DNA of 64,000 nucleotides from assembly GCF_900114495.1 (NCBI RefSeq), contig NZ_FOZI01000002.1, forward strand, positions 1,262,853 to 1,326,852. Reading direction: 5' to 3'. Shown here piece after piece: positions 53,215-64,000 of the stretch. The notes under the pieces were generated by a model. That model saw only the letters and a list, made by a program, of their open reading frames with translations, did not search any database and was not told the origin of the DNA. The position numbers and the translations under genes were made by a program. Source of the stretch: Dyella sp. OK004. Its GTDB lineage: Bacteria > Pseudomonadota > Gammaproteobacteria > Xanthomonadales > Rhodanobacteraceae. Each line of letters begins with the position of its first letter. Position 1 is the first letter of the stretch.

Positions 53215-54171
53215 TCAGTCTACCGCGACCTGCGGCCGTGGCAGCCCCATGCTTTCGATCTTGGTGGTGACGTCGTCGGCGCGGTCCACGTCAGACAGGG
53301 GCCCGACCCGCACCCGGCGCACGCTGCGGCCGTTGATTTGGGCATCCACCACCTGTACCGGCGCGAAATTCGCGGAGCGCAACTGTTGTGCCACCCGCTC
53401 GGCGTTGGCGTTGTCTGCGAACGCGCCCACTTGCAGGTAGATACCGGGCTTGGCAGCACCGGCAACCACTGGTGGCGGGGGCGGCGGCAAATCCTGCAGC
53501 GGCTCGCCGGGGGTAATGGCGCGCACTTCGACCAGACCCGTGCCCTTGGGCCATACACCGATCTTCACCGCGGCGGCGTAGGACAGGTCGATCAGGCGGT
53601 TTTCGTGGAAGGGCCCGCGATCGTTGATGCGCACGATCACGCTCTTGCCGTTGTCGAGATTGGTCACGCGCGCATAGCTGGGTAGCGGCAGTGTCTTGTG
53701 CGCGGCGGAGAACTGGTACATGTCGTATTCCTCGAGGCTCGAGGTCTTGTACCCGTGGAACTTGTTGCCGTAGAACGAAGCAATGCCGCGCTCCACGTAG
53801 CCGCTGGCGCTGGGCAGTACACGATACGACTGGCCCAGCACGCTATAGGGCGACTTGTTGCCGTACAGCGAGCGCGACTCCGTCTTGGGCACCGGCTCCA
53901 CCAGCTTGCTGATATCCGGCGGCGGGCCGGAGGGCACGCTGTCGTCGTTGTCGCGATAGCGGCTGCCCTGCGACTTGGAGACGTCGTCATAGATGCCACC
54001 GCGCGCACTGCCGTTGCTGCTTCCAGCGCTGCCCGAGTAGCCGCCACCTTGCTGCGAAGAGCCACGCCCATTGTAAACACCACCCTTGGCCGGCCGCGGC
54101 TTGCTGCCGCTGCAACCGGCCAGCGCCAGGGTGGCTATGGCCAGCAGCGGCAGCGCAAGGGCTGGCCTCAT
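53215..54171 (-). CDS. rlpA: RlpA septal-ring lytic transglycosylase
   Basis: The 318-residue protein has a lipobox (LALAGC), a low-complexity Gly/Ser linker, a double-psi beta-barrel RlpA domain (GIASFYGNKFHGYKTSSLEEYDMYQFSAAHKTLP; VRINDRGPF with the catalytic Asp) and a C-terminal SPOR domain (YLQVGAFADNANAERVAQQL). It cleaves naked glycan strands at septa. Its ATG overlaps the mltB stop (ATGA). The upstream extension to 54402 is inside mltB. Confidence 0.95.
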   Translation of the reverse strand: MRPALALPLLAIATLALAGCSGSKPRPAKGGVYNGRGSSQQGGGYSGSAGSSNGSARGGIYDDVSKSQGSRYRDNDDSVPSGPPPDISKLVEPVPKTESRSLYGNKSPYSVLGQSYRVLPSASGYVERGIASFYGNKFHGYKTSSLEEYDMYQFSAAHKTLPLPSYARVTNLDNGKSVIVRINDRGPFHENRLIDLSYAAAVKIGVWPKGTGLVEVRAITPGEPLQDLPPPPPPVVAGAAKPGIYLQVGAFADNANAERVAQQLRSANFAPVQVVDAQINGRSVRRVRVGPLSDVDRADDVTTKIESMGLPRPQVAVD

Positions 54172-55178
54172 CGGTTGGCCTCTTGCTCCCGCACCCCGGC
54201 GGCAATCGCTTGCGCAAGCTGGTGTACCGCCAGCGCATATAGCGGGCTGCGGTTGTAGCGGGTGATGACGTAGAAGTTCTGGAAGGTGAACCAGTATTCC
54301 GGCCCATTCGGCCCTTCCAGCGTCTGCAAGCTGCTCGGCAAACCAGGGTCCATGGCTTGCAACGGCGCGTAACCCCAGGCCATCAACTGCTCCATCGGCC
54401 ACTGTGGCTTGGAGTCTTTCACCGAGATCGGCCGTGCTGCGGCATCCGGCTGCGCGCGTGCCACCACTGGCGCACCGGTAACCCAGCCGTGCTTGGCGAA
54501 ATAGTTGGCCACGCTGCCGAGGATGTCGGGCAGCGAGTCGTGCAAATCAATATGGCCGTCGCCGTCCTGGTCCACGCCGAAGTCGCGGATGCTCGACGGC
54601 ATGAACTGCCCCCAGCCCTGCGCGCCTGCGTAGGAACCAACGAGCGTGTCGAGCGGCCCACCCAATTGTGTATCAGGCAGACTCAACAACACTTTGAGCT
54701 GCTCACGAAAGAACGTCGCGCGCGGCGGGTAGTACAGACCGAGCGTTACCAACGCATCGAGCACCTTGTACTTGCCGGTGTTGCGCCCGTAAAAGGTTTC
54801 GACGCCGACGATCGCCACGATGTACTCCGGCGCCACACCGTACTGGCGTCCGACACGCTCCACCAGATCACGGTGTTCGCGATAGAAGGCGATGCCGTCA
54901 TTGATGCGTTTGTCGGTGATGAAGATCGGGCGGTAGTCCTTCCACGCCTTGCCTTCGGCCGGACGGCTGATGGCATCGAGGATGCTCTGCTGTTTCTTGG
55001 CACCATCGAGCAGTGCGTTGAGAGTCTGCGGATTTTTGCCGGTTTCCTTGGCGACTTCGCGAACCAGCTGGTCCTGCCCCGGGTGTGTTTCGGCGATGGC
55101 CGGTGAGAGCGCCGTGGCTAGCCAGAGGCCAAGGGCGGCAAACAGATAGGAGGGGCGCTTCGTTGCGATAAGAGTCAT
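54168..55178 (-). CDS. mltB: lytic murein transglycosylase B
   Basis: The product has 336 residues with a signal peptide (to IAETH). SLT-fold landmarks are YIVAIVGVETFYGRNTGKYKVLDAL (catalytic Glu in VETFYG) and AQGWGQFMPSSIRDFGVDQDGDGHIDL, then SVANYFAKHGW. It makes 1,6-anhydro ends in peptidoglycan. The overlap with rlpA and closeness to rodA suggest translation coupling in one elongation operon. Confidence 0.95.
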   Translation of the reverse strand: MTLIATKRPSYLFAALGLWLATALSPAIAETHPGQDQLVREVAKETGKNPQTLNALLDGAKKQQSILDAISRPAEGKAWKDYRPIFITDKRINDGIAFYREHRDLVERVGRQYGVAPEYIVAIVGVETFYGRNTGKYKVLDALVTLGLYYPPRATFFREQLKVLLSLPDTQLGGPLDTLVGSYAGAQGWGQFMPSSIRDFGVDQDGDGHIDLHDSLPDILGSVANYFAKHGWVTGAPVVARAQPDAAARPISVKDSKPQWPMEQLMAWGYAPLQAMDPGLPSSLQTLEGPNGPEYWFTFQNFYVITRYNRSPLYALAVHQLAQAIAAGVREQEANR

Positions 55179-55294
55179 GTGCTACTTCGCTGATGTGAAC
55201 ATCATCCGCGCAAAGCCTATCACGCACAGCAGCGCAATCTCGGGCAAAGCGCGGGCACGGATACGGCGGGCGCGAGCGTCCGCTGTGCGGACGT

Positions 55295-56413
55295 TCAGTC
55301 GTGCATCTTGCGGTTGGCGTGGATCGCCATCAGCACGCCGAAGCCGGTGAGCAGCGATACCGCCGAGGTGCCGCCATAGCTCACCAGCGGCATCGGCACA
55401 CCCACCACCGGCAGCATGCCCGCGACCATGCCGCCGTTGACGAACACGTACACGAAGAAGCTCATGCCGATGGCGCCGGCGAGCAGCCGCGAGTAGGTAT
55501 CGCGCGCTTCCATCGCGATCCACAGGCAGCGGCCGATGATGAAGGCGTAGAGCACCATCAAAGCGATTACGCCGACCAGGCCGAACTCTTCGGAGAACAC
55601 GGCGAAGATGAAGTCAGTGGTGTGCTCAGGCAGGAAATCCAGCCGCGACTGCGTGCCGTGCTGCCACCCCTTGCCGAAGCTGCCGCCGGAACCCACCGCG
55701 ATCTGCGACTGGATGATGTGCCAGCCGTTGCCGAGCGGATCGGACTCCGGATCGAGCAGGGTGCGTACGCGATTGCGCTGGTATTCGTGCAGGAAATGCC
55801 AGGCCACCGGGATCATGCCGCCGACCGCGGCCAGCAGGCTGCCGATCTTCCACCACGCCATGCCCGACAGGAACAGCGCAAAGGCGCCGGCCGCCGACAC
55901 CAGCAGCGCCGTGCCCAGATCGGGCTGCTCGGCGATCAGACCGGCGGGGATGGCGATCAGGATGCCTACCACGATGATGTCCTTCCAACTGGGCGGCAAC
56001 TGACGCGGATGCAGATACCACGCCACCATCATCGGCACGGTGAGCTTGAGCAATTCGGACGGCTGGAACGACAGCACGCCCAGGTCCAGCCAGCGCTTGG
56101 AGCCGCTGCGCACCTGACCGAGCGCCGCCACTACCAGCAGTAGCGCAACGCTGCCCGCGTACAGCCATGGCGTCCAGCTGCGCAGCACGGAAGGTGGAAT
56201 ACGCGAGATCAACAGCAACAGCATGCCGCCCATCACGAAGCGGCTGGCCTGGCTGACGATCATCGACATGCTGCCGCCACTGGCGCTGTACAGCGTCATC
56301 AGGCCGCAGGTCGCAAGCACCAGCAGCCCGAAAGCCAGGGGCAGGTCGATCCGTGGGCGCGTGATGACGCGGCGCAGGAAGCGCTGCATGCGCAGTTGGA
56401 GTACGTCGATCAT
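55295..56413 (-). CDS. rodA: RodA peptidoglycan glycosyltransferase
   Basis: The 372-residue SEDS protein has ten membrane helices, the signature WKDIIVVGILIAIPAGLIAEQPDLGTALLV (with the catalytic Asp in QPDLGTA) and RTLLDPESDPLGNGWHIIQSQIAVGSGGSFGKGW. Its start overlaps the end of mrdA (ATGA). It polymerises lateral-wall glycan with PBP2. Confidence 0.97.
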   Translation of the reverse strand: MIDVLQLRMQRFLRRVITRPRIDLPLAFGLLVLATCGLMTLYSASGGSMSMIVSQASRFVMGGMLLLLISRIPPSVLRSWTPWLYAGSVALLLVVAALGQVRSGSKRWLDLGVLSFQPSELLKLTVPMMVAWYLHPRQLPPSWKDIIVVGILIAIPAGLIAEQPDLGTALLVSAAGAFALFLSGMAWWKIGSLLAAVGGMIPVAWHFLHEYQRNRVRTLLDPESDPLGNGWHIIQSQIAVGSGGSFGKGWQHGTQSRLDFLPEHTTDFIFAVFSEEFGLVGVIALMVLYAFIIGRCLWIAMEARDTYSRLLAGAIGMSFFVYVFVNGGMVAGMLPVVGVPMPLVSYGGTSAVSLLTGFGVLMAIHANRKMHD

Positions 56414-58416
56414 GGGTTGCCTCCGTCGTCCGGCGGCGGCGCACTGGAGCTGTCAGATGGCAGCGCGGCGGGCATGTCAGCGGGGGTAGCCACCGGCGCA
56501 TCCTCTGGCTCTTCCGGCGCGTTGGGCACTGTTGTGGGGACCGTTTCGGGAGCGTTTCTTGCGGGCACGGCGCCACCTTGTGTTGCGATCCAGGCTTCCA
56601 TGACCTTGCGCACGATGGGACCGGCATCCTGCGCACCCCAGGCACCCGCTTCCAGCATCGCCGCCACAGCGATACGTGGCGCCTCAGTGGGCGTGTAGGC
56701 GATGAACCAGGCGCGGTGACGCGTGGCCAGATAAGCCGTGTTTTTGTTGTTGTCGTAGTCGTTGCTGCGACGGGAGAAGCGCTCGGCGGTACCGCTCTTG
56801 CCGGCGACTACGTAGGGGAAGCCGGTAAAAATACCCTTGCCAGTACCGCCGGTAATCACGGCCTCCATTCCTTGGTTCACCACGCTCCAGTCGCTCGGTT
56901 TATGGATCAACGAGGGGCCGCTGGGTGGATTGGGCAGCGGCATGGGACGCTCCTTCACAGTAGCCGTGGCCATCACCAGCCGTGGTGCGTACGGCGTGCC
57001 ATGACCGGCGAACGTGGCGGTAGCATGGGCCAGCTGTAGCGCGGTGACGTTCCAGTAGCCCTGACCAATACCCGCAATGATGGTTTCGCCAGGAAACCAG
57101 CCGTACTTGCTGCGCGTGGCCTTCCATTCGCGCGAAGGCAAAATGCCTTCGGCTTCGCCCAGCAGATCGATGCCTGTTTTCTTGCCAAAGCCCAGGCTGC
57201 CCATCCAGCTGGCTAGGCGATCGATGCCCATATCCAGCGCGAGCTTGTAGAAGTAGGTATTGGTGGACTTCTGGATCGCCCGAACCATATTCACCGTGCC
57301 GTCGCCGCCACGCGTGTCATCGCGATAACAGCGCTGTTGACCAGGAATACAGAACTCGCCGGTGGAGAGCACGGTGTCCTCCGGACGGCGGATGCCGTAC
57401 TCCAGGCCACCCAGCGCCAGGAACGGCTTCACTGTCGAACCCGGTGGATAGGCACTCTTCATCGCGCGGTTGAGCAGCGGTTTGTCAGTGTCTGTCGTGT
57501 ACGTCGTGTAGTCGGCGCGGCTGATGCCGTTGACGAACAGATTCGGGTCGAAGCTGGGTACGCTGACCATGGCCATCACCTGACCATTGCGCGGATCGAT
57601 CGCCACCGCCGAGCCAGGCCGGCCAGCAAAGGCATCCGTGGCCGCTTTTTGCACGCGCGCATCGATGCTCAGGTAGAGATTCTTGCCGGGCTTTGGCGGA
57701 TGAGTTTCCAGCACGCGCTGGGTGCGCCCGTCCGCATTCACTTCAACCAGCTCGTAGCCGGGCTCGCCGTGCAGCATGTCCTCGTAAGAACGCTCCAGAC
57801 CGCTACGGCCCACGTGGCTGGTGCCCTTGTAGCGATCGGCATCGAGCCGATTCAGGTCGTCCGCATCGATGCGTCCCACATAGCCCACCACGTGCGCGAA
57901 GAGCGGCCCGTAGGGGTAACGCCGCGTGAGGTAGGGCACGACGTCCAGCCCGGGGAACCGCCAGCGGTTGATGGCGAAGCGGGCGATCTCATCCTCGGTG
58001 AGGTGCAGTTTCAGCGGCACGCTGTCGAAGCGGCGGTTCTGCCGGAGCTGCTTCTTGAACGCGTCGATGTCGTCGTCATCCAGCGGCACCACGTCGCGGA
58101 TCGCCGATAGCATCGCCTTCAAATCAGATACCTGCTCGGGCACCACTTCCAGACGGAACGCGGGAACGTTGTCGGCGAGCAGTACACCGTTGCGATCGAA
58201 GATCAGGCCGCGCGCCGGCGGGATCGCACGCGGTTTGACGCGGTTGTTCTCCGATCGCAGCGCGAATTCGTCGTGGCGCTGCACTTGCAGATACACATAG
58301 CGCGCGACCAAGGCGCTCAGGCCCATCAGGATCAACACGAAACCGACCAGCGCACGCACCCGGAACAGTGCGCTTTCGCCGCGGGTATCTTTGATGGAGC
58401 GCCGTCGCAGTGCCAT
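56410..58416 (-). CDS. mrdA: penicillin-binding protein 2 (transpeptidase)
   Basis: The product has 668 residues: one membrane helix (VRALVGFVLILMGLSALVARY), a PBP dimerisation domain (NRVKPRAIPPARGLIFDRNGVLLA) and the transpeptidase with GSTVKPF (Ser-Lys near residue 325), KSTNTYFYKL (SxN) and VAGKSGTAERF (KSG). A Pro/Ala-rich tail of about 60 residues extends beyond the domain. ATG 58416 is four bases after mreD. It cross-links lateral wall together with RodA. Confidence 0.96.
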   Translation of the reverse strand: MALRRRSIKDTRGESALFRVRALVGFVLILMGLSALVARYVYLQVQRHDEFALRSENNRVKPRAIPPARGLIFDRNGVLLADNVPAFRLEVVPEQVSDLKAMLSAIRDVVPLDDDDIDAFKKQLRQNRRFDSVPLKLHLTEDEIARFAINRWRFPGLDVVPYLTRRYPYGPLFAHVVGYVGRIDADDLNRLDADRYKGTSHVGRSGLERSYEDMLHGEPGYELVEVNADGRTQRVLETHPPKPGKNLYLSIDARVQKAATDAFAGRPGSAVAIDPRNGQVMAMVSVPSFDPNLFVNGISRADYTTYTTDTDKPLLNRAMKSAYPPGSTVKPFLALGGLEYGIRRPEDTVLSTGEFCIPGQQRCYRDDTRGGDGTVNMVRAIQKSTNTYFYKLALDMGIDRLASWMGSLGFGKKTGIDLLGEAEGILPSREWKATRSKYGWFPGETIIAGIGQGYWNVTALQLAHATATFAGHGTPYAPRLVMATATVKERPMPLPNPPSGPSLIHKPSDWSVVNQGMEAVITGGTGKGIFTGFPYVVAGKSGTAERFSRRSNDYDNNKNTAYLATRHRAWFIAYTPTEAPRIAVAAMLEAGAWGAQDAGPIVRKVMEAWIATQGGAVPARNAPETVPTTVPNAPEEPEDAPVATPADMPAALPSDSSSAPPPDDGGNP

Positions 58417-58420
58417 GGCG

Positions 58421-58906
58421 CTACTGCAGGCGCAAGCGCATGCGCAGATCGTCCATGAGCAGGAACAGGAACGGCCACAGTGCCGCGCCGACAAAAGGCG
58501 ATACCCACCAGGTAGCCGGCGGCAACGGCTCGCCAGCGAAGGTGCGCACAATCAGCAGCAGCACGCGATCATTCAATAGCAAAGCCAGCACGGCCAGTGT
58601 CTGCTGCCACATCGGGAAAAAGCGCAGCCGCGAGCGGAAGCGCAGCGCAATGAATACCAGCGCGCATAGACGCAGGGCCTGCTCGCCCAGCAACACGCCA
58701 TCGAGCAGATCCGCGAACAGGCCGATCAGGAAGGCCAGGCCCAAGGTGACGCGATCACTGGATTCCAGCGACCAGTACAGCAGGAACAACGCCGGCCAAT
58801 ACGGCTTGAACGGCTGCAGCACCCCCGGCAACGGTACCAACATCGACAGCAGCGCGAAGGCCAGCGTGCCCATGAACCAGAGCAGGCTTATGCGTTGCTT
58901 GTTCAT
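58421..58906 (-). CDS. mreD: rod-shape protein MreD
   Basis: The 161-residue protein has five to six membrane helices with LPLPGVLQPFKPYWPALFLLYWSLESSDRVTLGLAFLIGLFADLLDGVLLGEQAL, typical of MreD. It overlaps the mreC stop by ATGA and bridges MreC to the synthase complex. Confidence 0.95.
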   Translation of the reverse strand: MNKQRISLLWFMGTLAFALLSMLVPLPGVLQPFKPYWPALFLLYWSLESSDRVTLGLAFLIGLFADLLDGVLLGEQALRLCALVFIALRFRSRLRFFPMWQQTLAVLALLLNDRVLLLIVRTFAGEPLPPATWWVSPFVGAALWPFLFLLMDDLRMRLRLQ

Positions 58907-59898
58907 GGCTGCACCGCTGGCGTGGAAGCGGCCGGGGCCGGCGTTGGCTTAGCGGCCGTCGACGGCGCCTGTGCTGGCGTTACCGCGTCAGCCGGGCTGG
59001 GTGCCATATCCGCTGGCGGTCCCGTGGGGGCGCCTGGTGCAGGCGGACCCGCGGGCTCAGGCTGATCGTGCAACAGCAGCACATACTCGCTGCGATCGAG
59101 ATCGGCGGCGGGCCGTGCATGCGCTTCGAGGAACAGGCCGGAGGGCGATTGCCCGATCGAGCGCACTTCGCCCACCGGAAAACCGGGTGGGAAGCGGCCG
59201 CCCAAGCCGGAGGTGAGCAGCTTGTCACCGGCGCGCACGTCAGCTGCCATCGGCACATTGGGCAGGCTGAGCATGCCGCCGTCGCGCGAACCGTAGGCCA
59301 CCGTGCGCAGGCCGGTGCGCTCCACCACCACCGGTACGGCGTGGTTGGGGTCGGTCACCAGCATCACCACCGAAGTGGTCGGCAGCACTTCGATCACTTG
59401 GCCCATTAGACCGTGCGCGTCGATCACGGCCTGCCCCTGGGTCACACCGTCGCGCGCGCCCAGGCTCAGCATCAGGCGATGCGGCGAGCCGCCGAGATCG
59501 ACGCCGATGACACGGGCGAGTTGCACGTTGAGCTCCAGGCTGTGCTGGGTAGCCAGCAGCTCCTTTAGTCGCTCGTTCTGCTCGGCCACGGCCGCCATGC
59601 GGTTGAGCTTGGCGTTTGCCAGCAGCAGGTCTTCGCGCAGGCGCTGGTTTTGCTCGGTGAGCAATTTGCGGTCGGCGAAGGCCACGCTCAGGGTGCGCAT
59701 GCCGGCGGCAGGCAGGCCGGCGAGCCGGTAGACCGGTTCGACGATGACCGATGTCGCATAGCGCATGCGCCACATCCAGCCATTGCGATGGTCGAGCACC
59801 ATCAGCACCATGGCCAGGGCGAGATACAGGATAAGACGCAGGGTGCCGGCAGCGGTGCCGGCAAACAGGGGCGAGGAGTCCTCGCGAGCGAGTGCCAT
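58903..59898 (-). CDS. mreC: rod-shape protein MreC
   Basis: The product has 331 residues: N-terminal membrane helix (LRLILYLALAMVLMVLDH), coiled coil (LLTEQNQRLREDLLLANAKLNRMAAVAEQNERLKELL), then the MreC beta domain (VIGVDLGGSPHRLMLSLGARDGVTQGQAVIDAHGLMGQV). A Pro/Ala/Thr-rich tail of about 60 residues follows, longer than in E. coli. It is the periplasmic scaffold of the elongasome. Confidence 0.95.
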   Translation of the reverse strand: MALAREDSSPLFAGTAAGTLRLILYLALAMVLMVLDHRNGWMWRMRYATSVIVEPVYRLAGLPAAGMRTLSVAFADRKLLTEQNQRLREDLLLANAKLNRMAAVAEQNERLKELLATQHSLELNVQLARVIGVDLGGSPHRLMLSLGARDGVTQGQAVIDAHGLMGQVIEVLPTTSVVMLVTDPNHAVPVVVERTGLRTVAYGSRDGGMLSLPNVPMAADVRAGDKLLTSGLGGRFPPGFPVGEVRSIGQSPSGLFLEAHARPAADLDRSEYVLLLHDQPEPAGPPAPGAPTGPPADMAPSPADAVTPAQAPSTAAKPTPAPAASTPAVQP

Positions 59899-59917
59899 CC
59901 CCTGCCCCCGTCAGTAC

Positions 59918-60988
<1,071 letters not shown>

Positions 60989-61238
60989 TTAAAAAGTGAG
61001 CGCGCCAGTCTAAAGAGCTAAACCCTTGTGCGCAAGGATATTCTCGTTAAGAAAGCCTTGTAGGACGGGATGATATGCGTACTTTCGACCTTCGGACTCA
61101 ACTCATCGGCTGCGCAAGAAGTCGCCGAGAGACACGGATATCGGTAAGATTGGCAGCTTTGGTCAGGGCCATAGGTCCGGCCTTTGGTCCGACCGCCTGC
61201 GGGCGGCCTGTTCACTCACCTGGGGACACCCACGCACC

Positions 61239-62174
61239 ATGTCTGCCGTCATTTGCGGTTCGTTGGCTTACGACACCATCATGGTCTTCCAGGACCAGTT
61301 CAAGAATCACATCCTGCCCGACCAGGTGCACATCCTGAACGTGTCGTTCCTGGTGCCGCGGATGCGCCGTGAGTTTGGTGGTTGCGCCGGCAACATCGCC
61401 TACAACCTGAAGTTGCTTGGCGCGGATCCGCTGCCGGTGGCCACGGTTGGCCAAGACTTCGGCCCGTATCGTGCGCATATGGAGCAGTTCGGCATTCGCC
61501 TCGACTACGTGCGCGAGTTCAGTGACCAGTTCACGCCGCAATGCTTCATCACTACGGATCTGGACAACAACCAGATCACCGCCTTCCATCCGGGCGCGAT
61601 GTCCAGTGCACACGAGAATCACGTGAAGGACATCCCCGGCATCAGCTTCGCCATCGTTGCGCCGGATAGCCGCGACGCGATGCTGCAGCACGTGGACGAG
61701 TTCCATGCGCGTGGCGTGCCCTTCATCTTCGATCCCGGCCAGGCGATGCCGCTGTTTAGTGGCGATGAGTTCCGCGCCATGATCGAGAAGGCCACCTATG
61801 TGATCGTCAACGACTACGAGTCGCAGCTGTTGCAGTCACGCACTGGCTGGAGCGCGGAGGAAATTGCCAAGCGCGTGAAGGCTTACATTGTCACGCTCGG
61901 CCCGCGCGGCTCGCTGATTTACACCGAAGGCACCACGCACGAGATACCGCCGGCGCGCGAGCGCAAGGTGGTTGATCCGACGGGTTGCGGCGATGCTTAT
62001 CGCGCCGGCCTGATCTTCGGCATCATGCGCGGCAAAGACTGGCCGACCGTCGGACGCATGGCGTCGCTGATGGGTGCGCTCAAGGTTGAGTTCCCCGGCA
62101 CGCAGAACCAGCGCTTCGACTACGCGCAGTTCGCAGCGGAGTTCGGCGAGCAGTTCGGGTATTCGATCGACTGA
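61239..62174 (+). CDS. PfkB-family carbohydrate/nucleoside kinase
   Basis: The product has 311 residues with the ribokinase-family motifs FGGCAGNIAYNLKLLGADPLPVATVG (substrate glycines) and VVDPTGCGDAYRAGLIFG (catalytic Asp and anion hole; Cys replaces the usual Ala). Its N-terminus, VICGSLAYDTIMVFQDQF, is typical of the adenosine-kinase-like members conserved beside mreB in xanthomonads. It phosphorylates a sugar or nucleoside; adenosine is the best guess. It is divergent from mreB. Confidence 0.9.
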   Translation: MSAVICGSLAYDTIMVFQDQFKNHILPDQVHILNVSFLVPRMRREFGGCAGNIAYNLKLLGADPLPVATVGQDFGPYRAHMEQFGIRLDYVREFSDQFTPQCFITTDLDNNQITAFHPGAMSSAHENHVKDIPGISFAIVAPDSRDAMLQHVDEFHARGVPFIFDPGQAMPLFSGDEFRAMIEKATYVIVNDYESQLLQSRTGWSAEEIAKRVKAYIVTLGPRGSLIYTEGTTHEIPPARERKVVDPTGCGDAYRAGLIFGIMRGKDWPTVGRMASLMGALKVEFPGTQNQRFDYAQFAAEFGEQFGYSID

Positions 62175-62199
62175 GGCTAGTTGCGAATCCGGATAGCGC

Positions 62200-62225
62200 G
62201 AAGCCCCGCCTCAGTGCGGGGCTTC
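62200..62225. terminator. terminator between kinase and glpK
   Basis: GAAGCCCCGC, a 6-base loop, and GCGGGGCTTC form a perfect 10-bp stem in the 57-bp space between the convergent kinase and glycerol kinase genes, followed by GTCGTTTC. Confidence 0.75.
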
Positions 62226-62231
62226 GTCGTT

Positions 62232-63866
<1,635 letters not shown>

Positions 63867-63910
63867 CTATTCCAGCGGCCTCGTCCGTTGTAGTTAAAGA
63901 ACGCCCAAGA

Positions 63911-63942
63911 AAAAACCCTCACCGGAGACGGTGAGGGTTTTT
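63911..63942 (-). terminator. terminator of the rRNA operon
   Basis: ACCCTCACCG, loop GAGA, and CGGTGAGGGT form a 10-bp stem flanked by A and T runs (AAAAA on the left serves as the T-run on the minus strand). It lies nine bases past the 5S rRNA 3' end. Confidence 0.92.
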
Positions 63943-63950
63943 AGGATAAA

Positions 63951-64000
63951 GCCCCTGGCGGTGACCTACTCTTGCATGGCAAGCCACACTACCATCGGCG
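63951..64000 (-). rRNA. rrf: 5S ribosomal RNA, 3' part
   Basis: The last 50 bases, read on the minus strand, are CGCCGATGGTAGTGTGGCTT...GCAAGAGTAGGTCACCGCCAGGGGC, the conserved 3' third of gammaproteobacterial 5S rRNA. The gene continues past the right edge, so an rRNA operon on the minus strand begins to the right. Confidence 0.95.

Overview
The window is a chromosomal segment of a high-GC gammaproteobacterium, most likely of the order Xanthomonadales and probably Rhodanobacteraceae (Dyella, Rhodanobacter or Luteibacter type). This rests on the unbroken mreB-mreC-mreD-mrdA-rodA-mltB-rlpA-D,D-carboxypeptidase-DUF493-lipB-lipA-prc series, a split B12-dependent ribonucleotide reductase (nrdJa/nrdJb), a GumN-family protein, many secreted hypothetical proteins, and several families of extragenic palindromic repeats. 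The genus is inferred from gene content only; the one rRNA present is a 5S fragment at the right edge.

Layout. 1-16,700 is accessory: a cupin gene cut by the left edge, a TraB/GumN protein, a diguanylate cyclase, an ATP-grasp ligase, then a secreted six-repeat propeller-like protein followed 34 bp later by a gene for a Sec signal peptide fused exactly to a complete 76-residue ubiquitin ending in LRLRGG. After these come a lipocalin-like protein, a LysR regulator, an HNH protein, an SDR, RidA, DUF1697, an M14 peptidase, an LprI-like protein and unknown secreted or outer-membrane proteins. 16,700-21,800 looks transferred: an orphan VirB6/TrbL membrane protein carrying a C-terminal LAS/M15-type peptidase domain, followed at once by a small exported protein that is a plausible immunity partner, with AT-rich spacers and degraded sequence around them. 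21,800-33,000 holds a LysR/isochorismatase divergon, a hydrolase pseudogene, a large alpha/beta-hydrolase lipoprotein, a DUF4434-discoidin protein, a CPBP protease, a Sel1-repeat lipoprotein and an HExxH protein.

33,000-47,400 is mostly housekeeping: class II ribonucleotide reductase in two pieces with a histone H1-like gene between them, a Deg-type periplasmic protease, a phosphate-binding-like protein with a LysM tail, a HAD phosphatase, M17 and M1 aminopeptidases, DUF4126 and a glutathione transferase. Copies of a two-hairpin GC-rich repeat are scattered here, and two of them bracket a DUF559 nuclease gene. 47,500-61,000 is the conserved cell-elongation, peptidoglycan and lipoate block, all on the minus strand with several ATGA overlaps. 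61,200-64,000 has a PfkB-family sugar or nucleoside kinase, glycerol kinase, and the 3' end of a minus-strand rRNA operon (5S rRNA and its terminator).

The most notable item is the exported bacterial ubiquitin. It differs from animal ubiquitin at one position (V26A), keeps all seven lysines and the Ile44 patch, and has an already exposed Gly-Gly C-terminus, a good ribosome binding site and its own terminator-like hairpin. No E1, E2, E3 or deubiquitinase gene is in the window, so a role outside the cell or in an encountered eukaryote is the simplest inference. The VirB6-peptidase/immunity pair is the second candidate system.
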